64,000 nucleotides of DNA, taken from the NCBI GenBank assembly GCA_022828595.1, contig JAKGHH010000005.1, forward strand, positions 22,333,875 to 22,397,874, in the 5' to 3' direction. The translations under genes were made by a program, and so were the position numbers. Each line of letters begins with the position of its first letter. The first letter of the stretch is position 1. The stretch comes from Nelumbo lutea. Taxonomy: Eukaryota; Streptophyta; Magnoliopsida; Proteales; Nelumbonaceae. Below the pieces are notes generated by a model, which saw only the letters and a list, made by a program, of their open reading frames with translations, did not search any database and was not told the origin of the DNA. Below, in pieces: positions 23,751 to 34,880 of this stretch.

Positions 23751-24417
23751 ATGGGGCGAATCTAGGTTTGGAAATGGGTATGGAGCACCCATCCTCTTAA
23801 GAGGATGAGTCTTATCTCTTAATAGAGTCTAGATCCAAGTAATAATTTGGATAATCTCCAAATATGGTTAGGAGAAGTGCTCCATAAAGAGATAGAAGAA
23901 GAAGAGGGCAAACTAATCTCGAACACTATCAATTCTGCTCTCTCTCTCTCTTCTTCTTTTGTCTCTCATGAAACCCTAGTTAAACTACAGCTTTTGGGAC
24001 TGATAAAGATCTGTTCTTTCTTTGTCTTTTGGAAGAATAATTTGGAGAAATTTTGTGTTCACCTCCTTAATTCGATCCAAGCAGTTTTGTATTGCAGTTT
24101 TGCTGAAAACTGCATTGCTGAACCGACTTCAAGATCAAGCTGCGCCATTTTCAGTGGAAGCTAGTTTTAGGAACTGATTTGGCTGTGAACTACCACCATG
24201 GGATCTACAGTTGTGGTATCCATATCAAGTATACTTCTCCCTCTTTGTTTGGATTGAAATCTGGCCCAGTTTTGAGTAAGAATGATCCTAAAAAAAATGC
24301 AGTTTTTCAAAACTTAGGGAATACGATTCCTGGAAGATCTGGAAATTTTTTTGAAATTTTGCCCAGCCATCTAGCATGGTTTATCCATCCATATGATGGA
24401 TTCTAAACCTTCTTTCA

Positions 24418-25734
24418 CTACTCTTGTCATGTTATGGCTCCCCCTTTGGGTCACACAATGGACCAAGAGCAAGTGTCAGATAATTCTCAATGGAGCCTGC
24501 CAATTTAAGAGAAGTGAGGATTCATGGGTGCTGTTCGAACGGGTATGCACCCTGCTCTGGAGAAAGGTAAAGGCAGCTTCCCCTATGGTGAAGAGGACTT
24601 AGATCGGCAAGGGTGCCTCGTGCTTTTATTTCGCTTACATCAACTATGCAACGCACCCCTGAATCGGACATTGCATCAGCTCGGGTTGGGGAGGATCAAG
24701 TCTAGGGCTCACCATGAGCAAATTCTGAAGAGGTTAGGTAGGAGCCCCCAGCCCTGACACCCGTGGTAAGAAACGTGGGTGATACAGAATCAATGTAGTC
24801 CACGGTGTCGGTCCTCCAAGTTCTTACCGTGTCTCAGACGGACGTGTGAAGAAAATGGCTCCCCGTCCACGTAGGAGGGAGCCCAAGAAGGTTGATTTGG
24901 TAATAATTTACATTTTTTTATGTATTTGTTTTACTATCGCTATGATTAGCATGGCATTACTTTTACTAATCTGTTTATAGTCTTTTGTTTTGAAGCGAGT
25001 GGATGCTGATCAACCCGATGTTGAGACCCCACAATTCCTATCTGAAGGCATTGTGGGTGAAAAGGTATAGATAGTTTGGGTATTTGCATGGTTTTCTTAT
25101 TGCGATTATCTCATTATACTAATCATTTATAGTTTATCTCATCATAGTTGATTTTTTATGTGGATCCTTCTATAATGCTAGTTTTACTCATCATCAGGCG
25201 GCTGGTGCGCGAGTTGTAGTCCTCATAGCCCCACACGAAGAGTAAGGGAACAACTATAGATCCTCCCAATGGCATCGAGGATGCCAGGTTGACTAGGGAA
25301 GTAGCTATTGACAACATCATTCCATTCTCTGACATGTGAGAAGGGGTAGAGACCCCTATAAGTCTACAAATTCAGCCCCTCAACGAGCTGGTGGGCCAAA
25401 CAGAGTTTGTTGAAAAGTATCTTCTAGTGGTCGAGATGCATGAAGAGCCAGTTTCTAGGTTAAGGTAGTTTATCAAGGAGGAGCAGGAATGAGCTGTAGT
25501 GGAAGTGTCACCTGAGCCTGTGCATGAAACAATGACAACAGTCACCAGTCACAATGAAGAAGATGCGCCTACCTCTCTTGCCAAGGCTAAGATCATTGGA
25601 GCTGCACCCACTATGGAGATGGGAACTCATACTGAAGTTGAACCTGTGAGCTCAGACATAGCCTTACCACCCGAGGTTCTATTGTGTGACGAGGAACTTG
25701 CTTTAGTGTGGCAAGTGCTCAAGGATGATTATGA
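24418..25734 (+). other. Unidentified gene-like module, copy 1
   Basis: I do not recognise this sequence. Visible frames start with MAPPLGHTMDQEQ (24437), MGAVRTGMHPALEKGKG (24524-24757), MAPRPRRREPKKVDL (24857) and MEVSPEPVHETMT (25499). After MAPRPRRREPKKVDL the sequence reads GTAATAATTTAC and later a T-rich run ending TTTGAAG. A second GTATAG...CATCAG interval follows RVDADQPDVETPQFLSEG. These look like two short introns between small basic and acidic exons. Stops occur later in the tract. It could be a decayed host gene, a gene captured by a transposon or an unfamiliar element. No function is assigned. Confidence 0.4.
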
Positions 25735-25738
25735 ACCA

Positions 25739-26871
25739 CTGGGATTCATCTAAGCAAAGAGTGTGACACTACACCTTGAAGCTAGGGGAGAGGTCCTTAC
25801 TTGTCAAGCAGTGATTGATAATTATGGGCTGAGAGGTTAAGTGTAAGAGACCATTAAGGGTTGATTACTTGATGAGCATTATCTTACTTAAGTCCATTAT
25901 CCTTGGATATTTATGGGATGGTTGGATTCAATGGTTATTTAACTATAAATGTTGGACCCATTTTGGGCCCATAGTGATGAGCTCAGTGGTTCAGTGCATT
26001 TAGTAGTGATTTCGGCCAAGCCTTTTCATAGAGGTTGGGCTGAACCCATGTGGGCTTATGTGAGGCCATTGTGGGGTTCCACACCATACAAATCAAACCT
26101 AAATTGTCCAAGCAACACTCTTGCATCGTGATCCATATTGCTAGTAGGCATAAGGCCCATAATTAATAATTAAGATGTCACATGACAACTTAAGTTGTCA
26201 TGTGACATGGGGCGAATCTAGGTTTGGAAATGGGTATGGAGCACCCATCCTCTTAAGAGGATGAGTCTTATCTCTTAATAGAGTCTAGATCCAAGTAATA
26301 ATTTGGATAATCTCCAAATATGGTTAGGAGAAGTGCTCCATAAAGAGATAGAAGAAGAAGAGGGCAAACTAATCTCGAACACTATCAATTCTGCTCTCTC
26401 TCTCTCTTCTTCTTTTGTCTCTCATGAAACCCTAGTTAGACTACAGCTTTTGGGACTGATAAAGATCTGTTCTTTCTTTGTCTTTTGGAAGAATAATTTG
26501 GAGAAATTTTGTGTTCACCTCCTTGATTCGATCCAATCAGTTCTGTATTGCAGTTTTGCTGAAAACTGCATGCTGAACCGACTTCAAGATCAAGCTGCGC
26601 CATTTTCAGTGGAAGCTAATTTTAGGAACTGATTTGGCTGTGAACTACCACCATGGGATCTACAGTTGTGGTATCCATATCAAGTATACTTCTCCCTCTT
26701 TGTTTGGATTGAAATCTGGCCCAGTTTTGAGTAAGACTGATCCTAAAAAAAATGCAGTTTTTCAAAACTTAGGGAATATGATTCCTGGAAGATCTGGAAA
26801 TTTTTTTGAAATTTTGCCCAGCCATCTAGCATGGTTTATCCATCCATATGATGGATTCTAAACCTTCTTTC
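25739..26871 (+). repeat. LTR D duplicate (unit 2, 3' part)
   Basis: This repeats 23286-24417 and ends at the same CTTTCA. It differs mainly by point changes and by a palindrome with its centre restored (26177-26206). Confidence 0.9.
26177..26206. repeat. Perfect 30-base palindrome in duplicated LTR D
   Basis: The arms are GTCACATGACAACTT and its exact reverse complement, with no spacer. Unit 1 (23724-23750) and LTR J (51033-51063) hold imperfect versions of it. Confidence 0.95.
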
Positions 26872-28800
26872 ACTACTCTTGTCATGTTATGGCTCCCCCT
26901 TTGGGTCACACAATGGACCAAGAGCAAGTGTTGGATAATTCTCAATGGAGCCTGCCAATTTAAGAGAAGTGAGGATTCATGGGTGCTGTTCGAACGGGTA
27001 TGCACCCTGCTCTGGAGAAAGGTAAAGGCAGCTTCCCCTATGGTGAAGAGGAGTTAGATCGGCAAGGGTGCCTCGTGGTTTTATTTCGCTTACATCAACT
27101 ATGCAACGCACCTCTGAATCGGACATTGCATCATCTCGGGTTGGGGAGGATCAAGTCTAGGGCTCACCATGAGCAAATTCTGAAGAGGTTAGGTAGGAGC
27201 CCCCAGCCCTGACACCCGTGGTAAGAGACGTGGGTGGTACAGAATCAATGTATCCCACGGTGTCGGTCCTCCAAGTTCTTACCGTGTCTCAGACAGACAT
27301 GTGAAGAAAATGGCTCCCCGTCCACATAGGAGGGAGCCCAAGAAGGTTGATTTGGTAATAATTTACATTTTTTATGTATTTTTTTTACTATCGCTATGAT
27401 TAGCATGGCATTACTTTTACTAATCTGTTTATAGTCTTTTGTTTTGAAGCGAGTGGATGCTGATCAACCCGATGTAGAGACCCCACAATTCCTATCTGAA
27501 GGCATTGTGGGTGAAAAGGTATAGATAGTTTGGGTATTTGCATGGTTTTCTTATTGCGATTATCTCATTATACTAATCATTTATAGATTATCTCATCATA
27601 GTTGATTTTTTATGTGGATCCTTCTATAATGCTAGTTTTACTCATCATCAGGCGGCTGGTGCGCGAGTTGTAGTCCTCATAGCCCCCCACGAAGAGTAAG
27701 GGAACAACTATAGATCCTCCCAATGGCATCGAGGATGCCAGGTTGACTAGGGAAGTAGCTATTGACAACATCATTCCATTCTCTGACATGTGAGAAGGGG
27801 TAGAGACCCCTATAAGTCTACAAATTCAGCCCCTCAACGAGCTGGTGGGCCAAACAGAGTTTGTTGAAAAGTATCTTCTAGTGGTCGAGATGCATGAAGA
27901 GCCAGTTTCTAGGTTAAGGTAGTTTATCAAGGAGGAGCAGGAATGAGCTGTAGTGGAAGTGTCACCTGAGCCTGTGCATGAAACAATGACAACAGTCACC
28001 AGTCACAATGAAGAAGATGCGCCTACCTCTCTTGCCAAGGCTGAGATCATTGGAGCTGCACCCACTATGGAGATGGGAACTCATACTGAAGTTGAACCTG
28101 TGAGCTCAGACATAGCCTTACCACCCGAGGTTCTATTGTGTGACGAGGAACTTGCTTTAGTGTGGCAAGTGCTCAAAGATGATTATGAGAAGCATAAGAT
28201 CACTCATCTAGGTTATTCCGTCATAGATCGATTGTTACTCAGGGCCTGCATAGAAAGGACAAATATGTTGTATCGAGTTTCATTTTGAAGACCGCTTCTG
28301 TATTATTTAAAAGGACTGGCTGTCATCTGTTGACATTCCCCTGGTGATTATAGGAACGTCGTTGAATACAATTGTGGCCATGATGAACTGCATCATGGAC
28401 CAATCCACAGAGGAGCTATTGTGGTCTGCATTCACCCAATGATTGAGGACATGTGAGTCCTTTGCCGTGCTAGGTTTTTGAATGGATTAGATTGTGGAGG
28501 GAGTTGTGCAAATAGCTCACGTGTTCTGGAAGGCTTGTCTTAGGGGGTCACAGTCCCTTTCCACTCGATCTCTGAAGAATGTCCGTCTACACCTCAAGGT
28601 GGTTGAAGCGAACCTCTCAAAGGTGACTGAGAAGTTAAATGCTCTACTTGATGAGTGCGATCATCAGCAAAAGATAGTGTCGCAATATGAGGCAGAATAG
28701 GAGCTGTTAGATTTTAAAGAGCAGAAGTAAAATCTAGCAAAGATAAGTGAAATGATGAAAGAGTATAATGAATTATAATTTTGTTATTCTATCTAAGGTT
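26872..28800 (+). other. Unidentified gene-like module, copy 2 with unduplicated 3' end
   Basis: Copy 2 repeats the module and then continues beyond the duplication. The frame at 27953-28288 starts MEVSPEPVHETMT and reads on through KHKITHLGYSVIDRLLLRAC. A later frame (28494-28700) ends in a heptad-like stretch, VEANLSKVTEKLNALLDECD, which looks like a coiled coil. Stops interrupt it at 28699 and beyond. This copy shows the original layout; copy 1 is cut at the duplication border. A helical C-terminus after acidic and basic segments could suit many proteins, so identity is open. Confidence 0.4.
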
Positions 28801-30025
28801 TTTCGTTAATTATATTTTTATCAATAGAGGGGTTTGGGTGGGTTTGCTTGTTGTAGCGCAATGCTAGTGAGCCTTGGTGGGCTACTAGTAGCACTAGTAG
28901 ACCCTGTATGGTTCATGAATGTGGGTTCCATAATTTTCACTTTAGGTTCCTCATAATGGCTAAGGTTTCAGCACAATTACTGTGCGTAACTACATATATA
29001 CTAAGAAGGATAACTAGCTATGAAGAAAATATTAAAACTCATCATAGACATTAAACTTGAGTACCCTCCCCTTGACGAGAAAATTTAACTCTAACATTTT
29101 GGATAAGTCAAGCATTGCCTGCGAAGAGCAGACTGCACCACGGTCAACATATATGAAAGTAAAATTAAGGGTTTCCACATGTGATGAATCATAAGTATCA
29201 TGCAAGGAGAGTCGCATAAGCACCATCGCATGTGTCAAAGTTAAGTATAACACTAAGGTTAAATATTTTGTAAGGAAAGATGATTGTTACTTCAAATGCT
29301 AAGGTTAAGAATTTGCGTCGGTCAAGGAAAATGTCATCGCAAATTGCCAAATTAGGTTCTTAGACGAGCGAAGAACAATTTCATTACCGAAAATGTAAAT
29401 CTTGCCATAACAAAAGGGTTAAGTATTACAATTCAAGCCTCTAAATGTCATCATGTGAGAGAGTCATCACAATAATTTAAAGTAAAGGAGTTAGTTGCGT
29501 GCGAGTCAGCTAGACTTTGTCGCATGCTAAGATACCATCGCATCACCGCGAAAACCGATTATCGACCAAACTTTGTTGGCATGTTAAAGTTTGCTACCAT
29601 GTGAAGGAAAATGGAGTTGCCTCACATTCTGATGAAATAAAACCCTATTATGCAAGCATGAACTGAATATTATTGCATTCTAAAAAAACAAAAAAAAATC
29701 AATGCAGCTAAGCTAGTTAAGTTCCATCATAGTTGAGAAAGTTAGATCCCTCTGCATTAGCAGGAATCAGGTACCATCGTGTTTGAGCCCACTAAAATGT
29801 TACATGCACAATCAATCATATAAGTTTCATCACTCATGTGAAAGTTAATCACTGTATTCTATCGCACTATCGAGGAGGGCATAGTTGCACATACCAATAA
29901 AAATAGATGGCATTCAACTAAGGATTATTCTTCATGTATGCAGGGGATGATAGATTCGGTCATTCCTGGATTTTACAGGGTAGTTTGTTGCGCATAAGAA
30001 AGTTCTCTTGTTGAGATGCCTTATC
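28801..30025. other. Anonymous AT-rich stretch, no gene seen
   Basis: No long frame, LTR or known motif is visible. Short words recur: GTTAAGTATNACA (about 29240 and 29418), CTAAGGTTAA (about 29253 and 29299) and CATCGCA (29224, 29335, 29536). This hints at old diverged repeats. A purine-rich GAGGGGTTTGGGTGGG begins near 28827. Confidence 0.5.
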
Positions 30026-30655
30026 TGTTAAATAGTGATGCCCTTAGCTCCAATTAGCATGATGTACATTATGACATTTATTGTAAATGAATTAAGTACA
30101 AGTTTGATTCATGCTATTGTGGTATGTTTCTGTGTAATACCTTTAAACTAGACACATATGAGACTCGTGTTAATTTATAATCTTCATATTCGTTGGATAG
30201 ATCTGGGGAGATTTATCTTGCCAAGGCTGACACTGGTATACTAACAAGTTGGTTGGGGTGGCTTGTCTTAGTTGCCAGGACCTTGGAGATAGATGGGCAA
30301 AATTGAAATGTTACACCTAACCCCTAGACTCGATTATAATACTTTACTAGGTGTCGGATTGGATTGTCTTTGATGTGCCAATCAGTGAGATCCTTAGAGG
30401 GGGTCAAAACATGGGTATGTTGGGATAGTTCAAGAATTTATCTGAGTGGGCGATCGTAGTGACAGGATCAGCCCCTTTATCGGACAAAGTGAATGATCAG
30501 GAAATGCACTCTCTCTAATGGAAACCTAAACTTCCGATAGTGGATTTCAAATGTGTTTGAAATTTGGTTTTACAAAATATATTTATATAGAGATATAGTT
30601 ATATATATTATAGTTTTAAATTGTTTGCAAAAGGTTTTAATTCCCGGGATCCATG
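30026..30655 (+). repeat. LTR E, first 630 bp (copia family)
   Basis: It starts TGTTAAATAGTGATGCCC, a variant of the family start, and runs to GGATCCATG. There the LTR of element H (TGACGGG) begins. The remaining two thirds of this LTR are not found in the window, because the far end of H is missing. Confidence 0.82.
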
Positions 30656-31215
30656 TGACGGGTTGTCGAAGCCCTCAAAATTAATTCTAGTCCCACCTTA
30701 CTATAATCTTGTAGTAATAGTGGTACTAGGTCGAATCCCACAGGGAGCCAGTAATTAGTTTCTTAGTCGAATGCTCAATATAAAGAGTGGGAAATTTGAA
30801 TAATTAAAATTCTAAAATAACAAAAGAGCGATTATCAACTAACAAGGAAAAATCAGTCTTACCGAATTCTGATCCAAGGGTTCAGATTTAGTCAATTGGT
30901 CATCGATCATAGGTAAACTTCAACAGTCTTGCAATTCAAGTATTTAACCTTAGGATTTATTAGGATAGCCATAATAAACCTCGTGTTTTCCTGAATTAGT
31001 GGACCAAACCCAGCATTCAATCAACTGGGTACGATAGGATTTAGTAGGATTTATTAGGATACCCATAATAACCGACTGGGTACGATAGCGTTCTATATAA
31101 ATTAATGATAGAAATAGCCTTTGTGAAAATAGTTAAACCAAAATAACAATAATTGAGATAGTTGCAATTATCAAATCTTGTTCCGTTGATTCCCCTTATG
31201 TTAAAACATACCCAT
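30656..31215 (-). repeat. Element H 3' LTR, left part (560 bp)
   Basis: It begins TGACGGG and continues with a segment resembling the U5 end of LTR A (compare TCGAATCCCACAGGGA with TCGTTCCCACGAGGA). It stops at CCCAT, the target site of element F, and resumes at 42637. The far end, CCCATCA at 43634-43640, is the near-complement of TGACGGG, which ties the halves together as one LTR of about 1,559 bp. Confidence 0.85.
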
Positions 31216-33094
31216 CGTTAGACAGTTTTGTATGCCCTTAGCTTCAATCAAAATGATGTATTTTACGAGTTTATTGTAAATGAATAAAAGTGCATATTTG
31301 ATACATGTTTCCTTGGTATGTTTCTGTGTAATACACTTAAGCTGGACACTTAACAAGACTCATGTTAGTTTAGAATGTTCACAGCCAGTGGGTCGGTCTG
31401 GGGAGACCTATCCTGACAAGGCTGACACTGTGGTGCCACCAAGTCGATTGGGGTGGGCTGTCTCAGTTGCCAGGGTGAGACCCTAGGCACATGCAGTGTA
31501 GGATTAATTGAATCTTTGAACTAGACCAGATTTCCAGTATTGCTTTGGACCTTAGAGATTGATGGACAAAACTGGAAAGTTACACCCGACCCCTAGACTC
31601 GATTATGATACTGCACTAGATGTCGGATTGGGTTGTCTTTGATGTACCAATCAGTGAAATCCTTAGCGGGGGTCAAAACCTGAGTATGTTGAGACAGTTT
31701 GAGAATTCATCTGAGTGGGTGATCATAGTGACAGGATCAGCCCCTTTGTCGGACAAAGATAATGATCAGGGATGCACTCTCACTGATGGAAACCAAGACT
31801 GCCGGCAACCGATTTCAATCGTTGAGATTTGTTTTGCAAAATATATTATATTGGAGATATAAAAGTATATATATTATGTTTTCGAAAATGGTTTGCAAAA
31901 GGTTTTAATTCCTGGGATCCATATAAGCAAAGAGTGCAACACTGTTCCTTGCAGCTGAGGGAGAGGTCCTCTCTTGTCGAGCAGTGTATGATCATTATGG
32001 GCTGAGAGGTTAAGTATAAGACAATTGAGGATAATACCTGATGTGCTAATCTTGCATCTGCCCACAGTCCCTGGGTGTTACAAGGTGGCTTGGCCCAGGG
32101 ACCACTTAGGGTAAGTGTTGGGCCCATAGAGCCCATCTGATGGGTTTTCAGGGGGTGCACTGTACATAACAGTGTATTCGGCCAGGCCTTGTAACAAAGG
32201 CTGGGCCGAACCCATGTGGCTGATGTGTAGATCAATGTTTGCATCCCACGCCATACAAGGAAGCTCAACTAGGCAGCAATTTGGAAGGCTAAGTGAATAC
32301 ATATCCTTAAATGGGCCTTAAGCCCATTTTGAACTGGGCTGATTTGATTAGTCACTTAAATGGGCGAATTTTGAGATGGATCAGCTGATAGGACTGGGAC
32401 CAGACCCTATCCACTTAGAGAGTCCAAGATCTAAATAAGATTTAGATCTGGAAGTCTCCTAATTAGATTAGGAGATGGCTGATCTGATCTGTAGATAAGA
32501 TAAGGGTTATCCCTTATCACTTAAAAGGACTTCTAATCCAAATATGATTTGGATCTCCAACTCCTAATGGGATTAGGAGCTGATCCCTTTAAGATTATAA
32601 AAGGAGGAGGGGGCGACAACCTTTAGAGATGCAACCAACACATTCTTGCCTTTAGAGCTGAAATCACAAGAAGAGAGAATTTTGCACCCTACAAATACTC
32701 TCTTGCCGCCTCCTTCCTGCAGCCGCCACCGCCAACAGTTCGATCTCCTACTCACTACAGGAGTAATCAAGATTCGATCTTGATATCAATCTTTTGGAGA
32801 AAAGATTGATAGGAGCTGTATTCACAAGCCATCCCATTTATTCTTGCGAAGGGTCATGTTCTTTTGGAAGAACACTGTTGATTCTGCTCCATCCTGCACT
32901 GTGCCATCTTCGGTGGGAGCAGATTTTGGATCCTTCCTTGGGCGTGAGTACCTCCATTGGGAGATGCTATTTCTCCATATCAGGTATAATTCCTTCCTAC
33001 TCCTTTTTGTTCAGATTTGGTTCAGTTTATGGTTCAAGATTGATCTTTGAAAATATGATTTGGGCGTCCATGTGATGGATATCCTATCCTTTAA
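31216..33094 (+). repeat. Element F 5' LTR (about 1,879 bp)
   Basis: It starts CGTTAGACAG, with C in place of the usual first T, and ends near TATCCTTTA. Near 33058, after AAAATATGATT, about 70-90 bases present in the 3' LTR are missing. It carries a TATA box, an AT tract near 31847 and the donor-like TCAGGTATAAT at 32980. Confidence 0.92.
32596..32604 (+). promoter_or_regulatory. TATA box in element F 5' LTR
   Basis: TATAAAAGG is followed by GAGGAGGGGGCG. The same box recurs in the 3' LTR near 42065. Transcription would start near 32630. Confidence 0.65.
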
Positions 33095-34877
33095 GTGGTA
33101 TCAGAGCTATGGTTCAAATCTTGAACCAATTTGTTTCAGATCTGAACCTGTGCAAATGGGAAGAAGGCATTCTACCCGATTTGCGCAGATATGGGTTTTT
33201 GGGAAATTTGTTCCCAAAATTGATGGGAAAATAATCTGAAATTAATTTTATATAAATCTGATTATTGTATTGAATAGTTCTTTATGATTTTCTTGATTTA
33301 TGGGTTGTTCGTACAAGAGGAGATCGAATTCTTGGTTTGCATAGGGAAAACTGCAAGATTTGCAGTTTCTTGATTTATTTATTACATTTGGTTTGTAAAT
33401 AATTTTTTTTAGACTGAATGTATAGGTATTCGATCTGATGTAATCATTAATAGAAATAGGATTTCTATTTATTTTATTTTTGGATCGAAGATGGCGGCGC
33501 AGAAAGGAAGATTTTGCAAATGGGAGAAATACAATCTGTGATTTGCAATTTATGAAACTACAAATTGTGATCTAACCTCTATTTTGCAGGATGGGTTGTA
33601 CGAACAGCCCTGTTTGACTGATTCTTGATTTTCTTTTATCAGTTCTTTAATTTCAGATTATTTTCTTGAATTAAAGATTTAATTAAAGATCAAAGCCTAG
33701 ACCCATTCGAACCAAGATTGGTTCAAACTGTTTGGACCGAATAAAGAGCTTAATCAAGGCTGAAAGTCAGCCCTATTTTTTCCCACTAATGGGCCTGAGG
33801 ATTGATATTTAATTAAATGGTTAATTTGGCAAAACCTGTAAAGGCCCAGTTTTAAATAGTTAAAACTGCCAAAAGCCCACTTCAAAGGTTAAAGCTATAT
33901 GGGCCGAACTGGGTAACCCTAATTCAGCCAATATACCTAGATAATATTAATGGTTAATATTATGGATTTAAAACAGGCTTCCAGTGGGCCTTATAGATGA
34001 TTAATTGATTGGATCAATTTATCCCTGCATGAGATGTATGGATGTGTGATGTGCTGCGTACATGGGTCATAAGTGCTTGGCCCATGCTCAATCAATAGTG
34101 GCTCTTGCGCACACCATGGCTGAATGCACATCATTGCCATGGTGTCCCTTTTGGTCATTGGATGACCTCCCTCAGTGGTGGGCACCAGACCTCATCAAGA
34201 GGTTACGTGCGAAACCCTAGTCGATTAGGGCCCACCGAAATTTGACTTTATGAAAGTCAGTGGGAGCCACTTTGGTTTGACCTACATCAAACTAGGGCAT
34301 AATTATATGTTCCCTCCAGCTAATATGAGTGCAAGTGATGGGGAGATTCATATGATGAACTCTCTAAAGGCCTTCCATCATTAGCATGAGGATGGGTCCT
34401 TCAGTAATGAGGAAATGCACCAGAAAATGGGCTATCCATTTGCTGTTGGGCTTGTCTGAGTGTTTCATAAGATGATAGGGGTGTCATAGACCGATGTTGG
34501 AGGGGATTCACCAGAAAATGGGAACTCTCTCATGGTACCTTGGCGTTCACGAATATGATGGGTAAGCACTCACTGCACAAAACGACTTACCTGAAAACGG
34601 CTCTGAACCTTGTCTGACAGAGGCCAAAGGGAAAACTCATATGATGAGTGGATATGATTCTTCATAGAAAGGTGGTAGGGTTATGCAGCTAAAACAGTTG
34701 GCTCCATGCACCCTATGTGATTTCTCACATTCAAAGGCAACCCATAGTCTCCGTCATTGAGAAAGGAGGGAAATCTCAGAGATGAATAAATGGAAATGGA
34801 TCATAGATTAAAATCCATATCTATGAAAAGAACATGAATCAAATTAGGTTGTGGACTGATGTTTGCTCTTTTATCAG
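32984..34877 (+). other. Predicted intron of element F (U5, primer site and leader)
   Basis: Donor ATATCAG/GTATAAT lies at 32978-32990. Branch-like CTGAT is at 34856-34860. The pyrimidine-rich acceptor TTTGCTCTTTTATCAG ends at 34877, three bases before the gag ATG. Splicing would remove 1,894 bases and place gag about 350 bases after the likely start of transcription. A second possible acceptor, CTCTATTTTGCAG, ends at 33599. This is a prediction only. Confidence 0.5.
33096..33107 (+). other. Element F primer-binding site (tRNA-Met type)
   Basis: TGGTATCAGAGC matches the complement of the initiator tRNA-Met 3' end exactly. It follows the LTR end by one or two bases. Confidence 0.93.
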
Positions 34878-34880
34878 AAA
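33108..34880 (+). other. Element F 5' leader
   Basis: A noncoding leader of about 1.77 kb with many short ATG-started frames. It is the best-preserved leader of the family here. It contains the branch-like, pyrimidine-rich and AG motifs directly before gag, and a possible internal acceptor at 33599. Confidence 0.75.

Larger units (their letters stand above)
22851..24417 (+). repeat. LTR D, 5' part missing (copia family)
   Basis: This copy starts mid-LTR immediately after the CCCTTCA end of LTR C, so C probably inserted here. It ends with ATGATGGATTCTAAACC and CTTTCA. No primer-binding site follows, so this is a 3' LTR or a solo LTR. It carries the palindrome at 23724-23750. Its donor-like position reads TCAAGTATA, lacking the usual GGT. 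Confidence 0.85.
23286..28188. repeat. Direct tandem duplication of about 2.45 kb
   Basis: Unit 1 is 23286-25734 and unit 2 is 25739-28188, shifted by about 2,453 bases. Each holds the last 1.1 kb of LTR D plus about 1.3 kb of the unidentified module. The units are nearly identical by eye, with scattered substitutions and a few short indels, including the palindrome centre. Unit borders fall inside the LTR on one side and inside the module on the other. That fits unequal exchange or replication slippage rather than transposition. Confidence 0.95.

Noticed and set aside
30656..31215. Independent solo LTR or fragment
   Set aside because: Its other half with matching ends and the shared CCCAT target were found at 42637-43640.
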